Positions 32,166 to 43,843 of a stretch of DNA of 64,000 nt are shown one piece after another. The DNA is taken from positions 40,457,127-40,521,126 of the forward strand of contig JACMZG010001908.1 in NCBI GenBank assembly GCA_018340805.1. The letters run 5' to 3'. The stretch comes from Microvelia longipes. Its lineage: Eukaryota > Arthropoda > Insecta > Hemiptera > Veliidae. A program made the position numbers and the translations under genes. The notes under the pieces were generated by a model. That model saw only the letters and a list, made by a program, of their open reading frames with translations. It searched no databases and had not been told where the DNA came from. Numbering within the stretch: position 1 is the stretch's first letter; every line of letters begins with the position of its first letter.

Positions 32166-34559
32166 TTTAGTATTGCACACTGTAGTTAATTTAAGAGAAT
32201 ATTAGTTTACACTATCAACTTCAATTTTTACATATTTAGTTGACAGTCCTTTTATTAGTTATGCAACTAGAATTTTATTGTAGTTACTATAAATTATTTT
32301 GGTATCACTCAACTCAACAACTTCCAGACTTCTTATTTGAAAATGTTTCGTTTTCAATAAATAGAAACTACTTCAATAAATTGTTAGACCTTGACGACTG
32401 TATTGTTAGATAACGAGTACCAATGTCACAGCTATTATTTTGCTTTGTCATTGTCAGCTCGTTAGGACATCATCACTCGTCTAGTTGTCAATCGACCATC
32501 ACACATCTTATTCTGAAACTCAATTTGTTATCATTATGTTAACTTTTGTAATGTTATTTATGTAATATCACTTAATAATTTACAATATGTAGTACATATT
32601 ATTTTTAGAATTTACTAGACATTGCTAACAAAATGTTATTGTAATTGGGGCAAATACATACATTCAAATACATTGACAGGCATTCCAGGAACCTTATATG
32701 CTTATTCAATTTATATATGACATGTCTTATGAAATTTTAACTTAAAAAATATAAAAAAATGATACTAAATAATATAGTAAGTAATATTAAAAAATCATTT
32801 GAATTCATAGAAAAAAATTATGTAATAAGTACACGCTAATATGAAATTGTGCATATCATTTCATCACAAAAAGCCATACTACCCTCTCTCTATGGAATGT
32901 CAAATATGCTTCCACTCGGCCTCTTAGTATACGGTAAAAAGGTTAATTGCATACCATACAAACCTGTTTAGCAAATTTTCGAAGAACAAACTGAGCTTAT
33001 TTACACCCGATGGCCATGAGTTGTTTCCCGGATCTTTTTTTTTTTAAATTAAATTATTTATCAGTGCCTTCTTTATATTTTGTTTTTTGCGATTTGTCAG
33101 TGCCATCTGTATTGTTAAACTCGGGAAAAACTTTCCTTTTCCGAGTAAGTTTTATTTAAGTTTCTAACATGCTATTCTCTTAAAGGCCGCCTAAATTGCG
33201 ACCAGAAATATATTGTTCTGTCTCGCCACTTAAAATATGTTGTTTACCAACCCTATATTAGGTTCAGGAAAATAAAGCACTATTTTATAAACTCACAATT
33301 ATGTCGTTCTATAAAAAAAGATGTTTCTCTTTACTACAAAATCGAATAGTTCTTAATCTGCCACATTATAACATTCATTGGCAGATAATTACCACTTGAT
33401 TGTAAAACAAAAAGTTTACTTGTGTGTATTGGCCACTTACAGAGCCAGAATGTAATTATGAAATTACCTTTTAAACATTTTAATTGAGTCGTGGCTTGTC
33501 ATCTTCTGTTCTCTTTTTCTTTTGACCACTTGGCTTGAAATTTTAATATCACGTTTTACTTATTAGTCCCAAGGTTTCACTAGTTATACTTATTAGTGCC
33601 CTGTTTACACCAGTTTCACTAATTATTTTAAAATCACAATATGTAAGAGAAATAGAAGGCCATTGACAAGCCTGTATAATGCAATATGAAGAGGGTGGTA
33701 TTACCATTTGACAGACAGTGCTGTGACAGTCAAAAAAAGATTAATAAAAGGGCACTGACATATTTGTCAAACCTTTACCCTTTGAGGATGGTGATGACGA
33801 TGAAAAAGTAGCTTAATTGCATTACACCCTAAAGAAGGGGATATCAATAAGCTAAACGGTGCAAACATAAAGTAAAGGGTTAAAACTGCCGTCGGCGTTT
33901 AACTGATACGTCTCATTATTATTTATAGTAAGAATTCTAGACCTTTTTGCAAAAACATCATGAATGTCATTAAACATAAGATCAAACATATTTATCTCAA
34001 ATATTTTCTATGTTCCTTCTGGATATTATCCATTGCTTATTCTGGATATTCATTATATCCAATCCTGTACAAAATCTCTTTAGCGCCCCAAGAAATAACT
34101 TATCCAATCCTATGTTTCCCAATATTGACCAATAATATCAGCTTTAGTCCCTTTACATTGTGTTGATTTAGCTTCGTGTACCTTTCAACTTTGATGAGCG
34201 ATGACATTGTGGGGCTGGATGTCATTTTGAGACTTTACTTATTTATTTAGATCTAACAGCCTAAAGATGTTAAGACACAATTAAGATGATAAAAGACTCA
34301 CATTCCATTAAAATTTAACTTTAATTTTTCATTAAATATTTTTCGCATTCACTGCGAATATTTAATATTTGGTTTTGTTTTAATAAACAATTATAAGTAA
34401 GACGTAGAGGTTAAGGTAATTACTATACGAGAGGTTTTAGTAAAAATATGCTTATATATCTCGAGGTCCTAAATTTAAGCAATATGTACAATTTTTCTCT
34501 ATTATTGCAGTCCTCTCAAATTGACCTCTGTAAACAACACAAACATATCGGGGACAAGG
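32166..34559. other. AT-rich DNA, nothing recognised
   Basis: Only short chance frames (for example 33960-34166, leucine and isoleucine rich). No repeat terminus was identified. Confidence 0.45.
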
Positions 34560-34915
34560 TACTTCGAACTCTTAGGACAACTTCGGACTTGCTTTGCTTG
34601 TCTTCAGAATGTCATGATTATCTAAATCTTCAGGTAATGTTACTTCAGTCTCATAACGCTCGACCTCAGAATAAAGTGGTTGTCCCAAGTGTAGGGTCTT
34701 ATACTTCGAACTAGCTACTCTTGTCCTCAGAATAAAATGATTATATAAAGCCTAAGGTGGTATTACTTTGATCTCGCTGCACTTGATCTTAAAATAGACT
34801 GATTAATGAGGGAAGCGAGTCCAAAATGTAACACCCTAGACATCGGATGTCTAGGGTGTTACGATTTCGGACTCGCTTCGCTTGTTCTCAGATTGTCATA
34901 ATTATCTATAGGTTT
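34560..34915 (+). repeat. Tandem array of about 75-bp units ending in an inverted unit
   Basis: The pattern TTACTTCGGACTCGCTTCGC, TTGTTCTCAGAATGTCATGA, TTAT recurs about five times with high divergence (34578, 34645, 34700, 34757, 34866). At 34812-34880 the last unit faces an inverted partial copy, making a hairpin of about 32-bp arms around CGG with CACCCTAGACAT / ATGTCTAGGGTG at its tip. Confidence 0.6.
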
Positions 34916-35499
34916 AGTTAAAAGGTGTTAGGTTAATTAAACTCAGAAACATAATACGGTAGATTGGCATTTAATAAAATAATACAGGTAGTAGTTTTAT
35001 TTTATGTTCAGAAATGCATTTAAGACCTGTGATCATAATTGGCAGCCAAATTCTTTACTAATATAGTTCATTACAAGAATATTAGCTCTACATGTTATCA
35101 ATATATCAAATGATTTGATAATTTACATTTTTTTGGTCATAAGTCATGATTTTGACTGTTGTAAACAAACTTTTTCATATATTTTAAGGGTCATACCAAA
35201 AAATATATATATTCGCCAATAACGTAAAAAATATAAGTTAAATAGCTATGGAAAGTCCAAATTTACTGCATGTTTTGCAGTCTTCCAATAAGTCGAATGT
35301 CGAAAAGCAGTCAAAAAATTAATATTTATAGGCCATTAAAATTTTAATATGTGACTGTAAATATTTCAAAATGGCGACTAATATAAAAATAAAGTTATTT
35401 GGATCGATAAACATTCTATAGATGTACATTTGTGATAAATGTTAGTTTACTCAGTCAAAGTTGTAATTTTTAAGATTTTTTAAAAACATTTTATGAGTC
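34916..35499. other. AT-rich DNA, nothing recognised
   Basis: No coding or repeat signal. Confidence 0.45.
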
Positions 35500-35752
35500 A
35501 GCAAAATAGGTTATAGTAGTCTGATTTTAGGCTAAGATTCAACCCTCTAGCATAAACACATCCAAAGTTCTTCGTGATGCAGTCGTACATATAGAAGGAC
35601 ACTCATACTCACACAGCTTGATGAAAAGCACTCAGAACGTCATGAAAATGTCTGAAACGGATAATTATGATTAAACCTCGATTTCGGATTTTTAGGGTGA
35701 AAACAATACTTTCCCTTATGCCTACAGTTGTAGATGAGAAAAAGTAAAAATC
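35500..35752 (-). repeat. 5S-core dispersed repeat, 5' half, copy 6
   Basis: Minus strand: ACTTTTTCTCATCTACAACT, GGCATAAGGGAAAGTATTGT, CCGAAATCGAGGTTTAATC and GCTAGAGGGTTGAATC. Heavily diverged; the 5S-like block is not included. Confidence 0.6.
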
Positions 35753-38648
35753 ATTGGTGCATGTACCAAATTCACAACATGATAATATAAAATTTGTTAA
35801 TTTTTTTCAATGTTTCATATTTTCTTGAAAGCATATCCTTTTAACTTAAGCTTAAAGAATTTCACCTAAAGCTATAAATTTGAAATACTAATAAAATAAA
35901 ACCAAAATTGAAGGATTTACAAAAACTCAAATAATATCTTCTTACATGATGAAAAACTTGTAAACAAACACAAGTCTACCACCAGAAGAAAATGCGTTTA
36001 TTACTGTTGTGACGTCACTGTAGTCTTTGATGTTACTGAGTTGTTTGTTATTATCTCTTTATGAAGATCTACCCTGATGTAATATAGGTCTTGTTTATGG
36101 TATTTTGTGTTACCCTCATTTTTATCTTTATATACTGTATAAGAGTATAAACTCCCCTTCTTTTAGGTTTATTTAAATCTAAACATTTGTTGACTGTCTA
36201 CATAGCCTAAAGATAGTAAAGAAAGGATGCGATTATTTTTTTATCACATAGTAGCTCAAAGTTGTAGGGAAAACCAAGTTGAGTATTTACTTAACAGTCT
36301 CCTTGGAAAAACAGTACGTAAGAGAAATTTATAGGGGTACTTCATAAATGATGCTGATGATGTACTTACTACGGCAACGAAGACCGTTGCCGTAATCTTT
36401 TGTTAGAAGACAATTCAACAGTAGAGGGCAATAAAATTGATAAAAGCGACGCCTCATATCTAATACATTTTGCTTGGACCAGAATAATTTGCATTTTGTG
36501 CATTTCTCACACTTTCAGCGCCACAGCCTTATAGCTATTTGTTGTATCAAATATACTAATTTGGTTCCACCAAATCATTTTACTAGTTGTATAGGATTTT
36601 ATAAACGGTATAAGATTTTTATCCACCAAAATTGAGAGGTGAAACAAATCCATGTTGGGTTATTAAACAGTATCATGATCTTTGTTCTAATTATTCGTTG
36701 GCTCATAAAAACATTCCGATCTTAATACAAAGGGGAAGGAGGACTGGATAAAAGGGGAATCAGGACACCATCTAACTTTGGTGGCTGACAATCTGCTGTC
36801 ATTACAGTGGCTTATGTCGTTTTTTATTTTCCCCTTCCCTTCGTCATAAAATATACTAATATACTCCCACCTATCAAGATTTTCAGATGCACTACATGAT
36901 GACAGCTGCTACTCATCTGTGTTCTGATATGACGTCACAGTACCAGTAAAACAGACAGTACTGAGATTACCTTATACAACATATCCTTGTACGTGTCCCC
37001 CATTTACCATCTACAATGAGTTATAAGACTGTAATTATGTCAGCTTATTTTTTAAGCTTATTTTTACTGAAAAATATTTAAAACATGCAACTGCAATTTT
37101 CTCTTTTTTCATAAACATTATGGATGACAAAACATGTTTTTCCTCCATTTACTGCAGTTTTATAATTAAAATTTATCCTTAGTGCTTCTCTCTATTCATT
37201 TCTCTGTTTTAAATTGAAATTTTGGTAGTATTTCCTGTAATCCATTAAACCTCCAATAAATGGTAGTGATACATTAGAATTTGCATAGTAATTACAAAAT
37301 ATTTATTGAAATCTGGGAGCGTTTTTGTTTTTAATCTTCTGTTGAAAATGAGAAAAGTATATAGAGTTTGGATTGATAGATTTTAATAAAGGGATGTTAT
37401 TTTGACGATCTATGTATTTAATAATTAAACCAGTAGTTCAAAGTCTTGATTTCATTGACGTGAAGAGATATTTCTTTACTTCTTTTCTTATTATTGTTTT
37501 ATAGATTCTTCTCAACGCGGTGTTGAGTTGAATCTTTACCTTTTTTAAGATCTTCATGGACTTAAAAAAGATTAGCAATGCAAAGATACAATCTGTTTCT
37601 TCTTTATTATCATAAACTAATTCCTGGCAAAGGCGCAGGATCTATCTTAAGTGGCTGGAATACTGTCTCAAATAATTCGGAAGCAATTTCTTGTTGCTGA
37701 AGCCAATAATAAGAAGTGTACTTTAAATTCTAGACTTTTGAAACCAAAAACTCTCTTTAAAAAAATCTTTAGCCTGGTTATTTATAGCAATAATCAAAGG
37801 CTTGTTGAATATTGTTGTAATTTAATGTTGTTCAGGAATGAGGGACAAACAGACAGTTATGTTATATTTAACAGTAAAGAGACTGTTCCATATGGATAGA
37901 TTTTGTTCAAATGAATTTTTTTTAATGTTAAATCATGTTATTTCAGATTAAGTTTAATAAATGCCAGGAGTATAATTTTTTGTTAACCTTCTTCGTTATA
38001 AAAAGCTTTATGTAAAGAAACCCTTCATGGTTACGCATCCGTAGATACCCTCATGCGATAACTCATTGTGGTTATATGTTAATACAATCTTCTACCTTGT
38101 GAACACAATATTTCATTGATAAACCATGAAATTCTAAGGGGTGAAAATTATACCTTTGATAAGAGAAGTAATAAGTTCTCGGAAGTACTGTCTTTATCAC
38201 CTGGTGCTATGAGAGGGGAGTTTTCATTAACCTTAAGGTTGACAGCAGGTTTCAATTCTTGGAGAAAAGATTCACGATAGATGTCACATCTATCCATGTT
38301 CTGTCCAATCCTTGAAAGTGGAGATAATCGGTTTAATAACATTAAGAGCTATACCATCCTTTGTGCATTGCAAATAAAATGAATTCACACAAATTATATA
38401 TTGATTAGCCATCGCTAAGCTTTTAAAGCATTAAATGAAGCTTGAATAGCTTATTGATGACACATGTGATTGATTTGATGAGTAATGACGAATTTTGAAT
38501 AATTAAACAGTTCTCAGCATTGAGAAATAGAATTACTACTCTCTCATCGAAACTAAATTTTACGGTACAATTAATGGTAAATAATTCCAATTCCATTTTT
38601 TTTGTTGAAATTCATCTCAGAAGAGAAATTTCACCTAAAGGAGAATGA
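35753..38648. other. No recognised gene; one small perfect hairpin
   Basis: TACGGCAACG/CGTTGCCGTA at 36370-36394 is a perfect 10-bp-arm hairpin. 37651-37899 (+) is an 83-codon open frame without ATG and without a recognisable family. Confidence 0.4.
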
Positions 38649-38945
38649 ACTGCATTTACGCACGAAGACAGCGAGTGTTGGGCTTCCGTCAACAGTGTTG
38701 GGCTCAGAGTCTGCATAATACCAACTAAAACTTCCTCTGCAAAACTTCTAAAACCTAGTCTGGATCCTCTCTTTGCACTACTTCAGGCTAGGTCTTATCT
38801 TGAACCATTTGGCTCCCTCGCCTTACCCTCCTCCGGTATATTATGTCAAGGTATTCGCGACAATTTTCAACACAACAAAATTTTCAAAACCACAATAAAC
38901 CTGTACATAAACAAATTTAATAGTAATAAAGAAGTTATAATATAA
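38649..38945 (+). other. 98-codon ATG-less open frame in a G+C-richer patch
   Basis: Starts after a TGA and ends at TAA 38943. It reads TAFTHEDSECWASVNSVGLR and later SLDPLFALLQARSYLEPFGS. Composition is protein-like in its first 75 codons and base composition is above the local mean. No splice context or family was recognised. It could be an exon remnant, an unknown element ORF or chance. Confidence 0.3.
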
Positions 38946-38964
38946 TGAAATAAAGAAATAAATA

Positions 38965-39062
38965 AAAACTCAGGTGCGGGGTGCATTTCCTTAGTATACA
39001 TCAAATTTTTTACGCTTATCCTCACTACTTTGGATTCGCTTCGCTCGTCCTCAGGCAGTTCA
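38965..39062 (-). repeat. 5S-core dispersed repeat, 3' end fragment, copy 7
   Basis: Minus strand ends GAGGACGAGCGAAGCGAATC and AGTAGTGAGGATAAGCGT, as in the 3' part of the complete copies. The terminal GTACCCCG part is changed. Confidence 0.55.
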
Positions 39063-39707
39063 AATTCTCTATTGTTAATATTCAAAACTCTTTCGTAAAA
39101 GGAAAAATACTCTACGCTGAAAACTTTTGTAAACTATAGTTTCAATCTATAAATTAAATGTATATTGCCATTTATCTTATCGGAACATATTTTGTTCACA
39201 GCATACTCGAACGTTCTACAAGAGACTTGTAACAGAGTAATATTTTTATTTATTCGTTATGCAAAAAGGCTTTGGAGATAAAAACCATGTAGTAATATAA
39301 TAGGGGGTACCCTTGTATGGAGCCTAACCCTCTCCTAGTACTAGGCAGGGGTACTGGAGGGGGAGTACAGACTACAGGAGGTAAAAGCATGTACAGGAAA
39401 TTGAATGCACAACTTTAGGGTTTGAGTAAGGGGAATTTTTATTTAGCTTTTTTCTGGCTTTTGGATAAAAACCAGGGAGAGAGGGTATTCATCTTGATAT
39501 AGCTCTAGAAGGTATAATAATAACAAAACATAAGATTTTTTATTAAAATATATAAACCTTTCTATAAATTAAAAGAAAGGTAATTTTAACCAATATTAAT
39601 TAAAATTCATAGAGATGTAATTCCAGTTTACCTAATTAGATCCAAGGGTTTAATTATACCTGACAAAACATAAAGTTTGTAGTTTGTACATAAAAATAAA
39701 GAAAAAA

Positions 39708-40375
39708 AAAATCGGGTAATGGGTACCTCGGAACATTTACTAACCTTATCGGAACACTTTATAGTATGCGTCTATTCTCACTACTTTATAGTATGCGTCT
39801 TTTCTCCCTACTTGATTGTATGCGTCTATTCTCACTACTTTATAGTATGCGTTTATTCTCACTTCTTTATAGTATGCGTCTATTCTCACTTCTTTATAGT
39901 ACGCGTATTTTCTCCCTACTTTATAGTATATGTCTATTCTCATTACTTTATAGTATGCGTTTATTCTCACTTCTTTAACTATAAATTATAACTTTAACTA
40001 TAAAATTATAGAGAATAGACGCATACTAATGCGTCTATTCTCACTAGTTTATAGTATGCGTCTATTCTCATTACTTTATAGTATGCGTTTATTCTCACTT
40101 CTTTATAGTATGCGTTTATTCTCACTTCTTCATAGTATGCGTCTATTCTCACTTCTTTATAGTACGCGTCGTTTCTCCCTATATTATAATAGTATGCGTC
40201 TATTCTCACTTCTTTATAGTATGCGTCTTTTCTCACCACTTTATAGTATGCGTTTATTCTCACTTCTTTATAGTCTGTGTCTTTTTCACTACTTTATAGT
40301 ATGCGTTTATTCTCACTTCTTTACAGTATGTGCCTATTTTCGCATACCTCGTCCTCAAAATACCTAAAATGCCTC
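39708..40375 (-). repeat. 5S-core repeat copy 8 carrying a minisatellite
   Basis: On the plus strand the left edge, AAAAATCGGGTAATGGGTAC and CTCGGAACATTTACT, is the repeat's 3' terminus in reverse. The right edge, ACCTCGTCCTCAAAATACC, resembles the part next to CGCTCGTCCTCAG. The 27-bp array fills the space between. Confidence 0.55.
39760..40336. repeat. 27-bp minisatellite, about 20 units
   Basis: Unit TATAGTATGCGTCTATTCTC plus ACTACTT, period 27. Two blocks (39760-39980 and 40022-40336) are split by a 40-base AT-rich spacer that ends in an inverted unit (GAATAGACGCAT next to ATGCGTCTATTC at 40014-40042). Because 27 is a multiple of 3, several frames on both strands stay open with 9-residue peptide repeats; these are not genes. 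Confidence 0.95.
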
Positions 40376-40471
40376 GTTAATAATGCCTATACTATAGAAG
40401 GTACAATAGTATACATTTGAACTTTCTTTTCTCATTCTCAGGATAGAAAAAAGTTATTTATGCACCAAGAA

Positions 40472-40606
40472 AGTAAAGAATGGTATTGTTTCCCTGAGCA
40501 TTTAGTTGGTTCCTCGGGAGTTATGACTATTAACTCCAGAGGCGAAGCCGAGGAAGGTAATTGCGAGGGGAAAATAGCATTTTCCTCCCAAGGTGAAAAA
40601 CAAGAT
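40472..40606 (+). repeat. GGCGAAGCC-type dispersed repeat, copy B
   Basis: AGTAAAGAATGGTATTG, TGAGCATTTAGTTGGTTCCT, CCAGAGGCGAAGCCGAGGAA and GGTAATTGCGAGGGGAAAAT match copy A at 28.7 kb in order. Copy A has about 45 extra bases in the middle. Confidence 0.75.
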
Positions 40607-43491
40607 CACGATCTTGTACACGCGTACAAGATTTTATCTCCAGACGTTGATTTTATTTTAATACGTTTTTTTTTGTATTTTATTCTAATTTTTTTGGGTC
40701 GGACCTCTTTATAAATTTAGGGGGACTACCTCCAAAAAAAAAAATTGTATTGCTCCAAATAACTTCTTTTGTCCTGAAACGGCTAAGAACTACCTAGGCT
40801 AAGAAGGGTTTACTTTTCTGTCCATGGAGTTTAAATAATACTTTAACCAAGAATAATCATGATTATAATTTTAGGCAAAAGTTATAATTTATTACCTTTA
40901 ATTTTATACTATACTTGTGGAGTTTCTATTAATATTAGTCAGAACTAGACGTTTTCGGCTGATAAGCGCCGGAACGGAACAATAGAGCTCATTTCGACCT
41001 ATATATAATAATAACTCAAACTGCGAGTGAAAAAGTTAAAATAATAGAAATTCGTAACTAAAGGTTATCATACTATATTCTTCCGGCATTTTCTTTCAAA
41101 TAAAATCAAAACTAAACCATCTGATAATAATGCTTTGACGATAAAATAATAAAATAAAATTTAATCTGAAAACCCTGCCACTCAAAATACCTGTCAGAGA
41201 GAAATTTTTACGACTTTTTAATTTATTACTTTTCGTTTTCAAATAAATGGAGGAAAACTAGTTCTGTCGTTTTAAAAGTGGGAGAGTCGGAGTTATTTCT
41301 TTAGTTTCATTTGTGTGACAGTTTTTCATGAGACATGCGAACTTTACATTAGTTTAAGTACTAAGCATTATTAATTTTTCTGTACGTTTTTCTGAGACGC
41401 TTCTATTATATTAGAAAATTATGACGGATGCATTATATTATGTTATTATATATTTATGATATTTAAGAATTAGGTTTACACAAATTATGATAAAGATGAA
41501 GTAAAAACATTTTAACGTCATTTTCACTTTACCGATTGCGCTAAATACTTTCCCTGATATTTCTTTCCTTCCTTATTTTTACAAATATAAAAATTTATCT
41601 ATTTCTTCCCAAACATCAGGGTGGAAAGTTTATGTTTCCTCCCTTTTTAAGAAAATACTATTTTAGAGCTCTTATGAACCAATTATTTTCATGATTTCGG
41701 TCCAAATATAAATTATGCTTAAACACGTAGAATGTGTGTATACAATTGTATGTGCATGTATGTGTAACTTTAAATAAATATAATGTTAAACCTATGTATT
41801 ACGACGTATATTAAACCTTATTTTTAGCGATAAGGAAACCATTGTCGTTAAAAAACACCTGTTGCACCCGTGCATCCAAACTCGCAATGTCGGTTTTAGT
41901 AGCACCCAAAATAGTTGTAAAAGACACTTTTAAAACTTCTTTTTTGAGAAAACAAAAATAAAACTGAGATAATAATTTTCCAGAACCGGCATCAAAAACT
42001 AAGACAAATGATTTTTTTACGCGACTATGACTAATGTATACAATATTCTAATTTGATATTTTTCTATTTGTTTGTTCCAGGCTACAAACTAAAAATCAAT
42101 TTGCGAATTCTTGTGAGTTACCTTTAATTTTAATTTATTATTTTATAATTATTATTTTCTTAGTTTTGCTTTAAATATGATAAACTTTCTTTGTTAAACT
42201 TGTTTACTTTCGTTACCTATTCTCGTCCTTTTAAAATCCAAAGGAATTACTTGACTTCTTTGATCCAATGACTAAAATGTAGAAAATGTATAGTGTACAT
42301 TTTTTTCTAATTCGAAAATACGAAGCATTGTTGTCTTTTCATTAACTCTTTAATAAATGAATACTAAAAAAGAAAAAAGCTAATCTACATAAGAGTATAT
42401 TATATATTCAGATAAATAATATTTATTCATTATACTTTGACATGTTTATCTTTCCATCGATTTATAATTTTCTTTTGTATATAAACTTTTTTTATTTTAT
42501 TAATTGGAGATAATTTTTATTTCATTGCCAATTCTTGTTGTTAAAAATTATTGAATTAAAAATGATTTTAAAGTTACTTTGATAAACGGAAAAAATTAAA
42601 GTAAATACCAAGATGAAATAAGATAAACAGCAAGTATTAGCGATAAGAGCGGAGGATAATTTCTATTCATATCATTCAGTCTTTTATCAGCAATTCGAAT
42701 TCACCTGTAAGAGTCTTAACTTTTTGCATGAATTACACTTTAAATTCGCTAATGCGAAACTAAGTATGCTTTGCATTAGATAAAATCTTTGATAACTCTC
42801 TACATGTTTATCTTCACCTCTGTATGTAGAGCAAAGGAGTGATGTCTCCCAAATAGCCATTTTAGCGTAACCTTCTTCCATGCCAACATATTTCTTTTAA
42901 ATGTGACTTTTCTGCTAAACCTTTGACTTCTCTTTGGTTTATGGGTTTTAGATTCCTACAACATGATTTTTAAAAAAGTGTTCTATTTTATTTATAGATT
43001 TTATGGTTCGATAGAGGTAATATAAACATCTATTTTCAGAAAATTTAAAAAAAAAGAGGTAAAAAAAGTAAAAGTCAAAAAGCATTGTGTATAGGTTGAT
43101 GGCAGATTAATTCCCTCCTAAAAACCTGGCTAATTTTCAGGCTGTGAAAATGCCTGGTTTTGTTAGCCCATCTGCCTCATCCAAATGGAACCTTGATCCG
43201 TCCTAATGGCTCTTCTAATTCCACAACACGGATGTCCTCTATTTTAGGGAAAAAAATTAAACAAGTCTTTTTTAGAGTGAATTTAAAGCTAATCAAGTAG
43301 AACTGCCGGTTGTTTTTCGCTTTTTTCACCTTTTAAACACCATTTCAGTAGATAAATAATTCTTCTCTCCAAGTTGTTTAGTTTCAGCTAACCATGGTTA
43401 TTTCTGATTGTGATAACCTAAGCTGAATTCGATTCAGTGTAATCAAAGAATTGAACTTGTCATTTTTTTCAGCAAATTTTCGTATTTAAAA
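40607..43491. other. AT-rich DNA, nothing recognised
   Basis: No coding, RNA-gene or repeat signal that I can name. The 64-codon minus frame at 42687-42881 has no family match. Confidence 0.45.
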
Positions 43492-43772
43492 ATCGGGTAC
43501 GGAGTACCTAAATTTTTCTCTACTCATTGGATTCGCTACTTTCATCCTCACTAACTAGGGTGTAAATAAATACGTTTTTGTCATTCATCCAGACACTGAC
43601 CTCGCTCGATGCTGCTTAACGTTTTAGATTAAACTAATCCTAATGATAAAAAAATATTATCTTATTTTTTTTTAAATATTACATATTTTGTAATATATTA
43701 TGTTGAAATAATCCCCCGATATTTTTGCAAACACAGTACGTTTCCTATATTATACCTATGGTATATAAATGA
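43492..43772 (-). repeat. 5S-core dispersed repeat, internally deleted copy 9
   Basis: Both termini are present on the minus strand: CACTTTTCCTCATTTATATA at 43772 and the end ATCCAATGAG...GGTACTCCGTACCCGATTTT at 43492. The middle is largely deleted. The 5S-like block is at 43581-43620. A (TA)n tract starts immediately outside the 5' terminus. Confidence 0.7.
43581..43620 (-). promoter_or_regulatory. 5S rRNA-like block in copy 9
   Basis: Reads GTTAAGCAGCATCGAGCGAG then GTCAGTGTCTGGATGAATGA on the minus strand. Box A is intact; box C has two changes. Confidence 0.7.
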
Positions 43773-43782
43773 GGAAAAGTGA

Positions 43783-43783
43783 C

Positions 43784-43841
<58 letters not shown>
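43783..43841. repeat. (TA)n microsatellite
   Basis: Followed by AGTCCCCCTTCCAGAAAATC, which resembles GGTCCTCCTGCCAAAAAAAT after the TA tract at 29503-29642. Confidence 0.9.

Positions 43842-43843
<2 letters not shown>

Noticed and set aside
39719..40367. CRISPR-like array of 27-bp repeats
   Set aside because: Units abut one another with no unique spacers; it is a minisatellite in a eukaryotic window.
39719..40367. Repetitive proteins in several frames on both strands
   Set aside because: They follow from a 27-bp period free of stops; no start context or domain.
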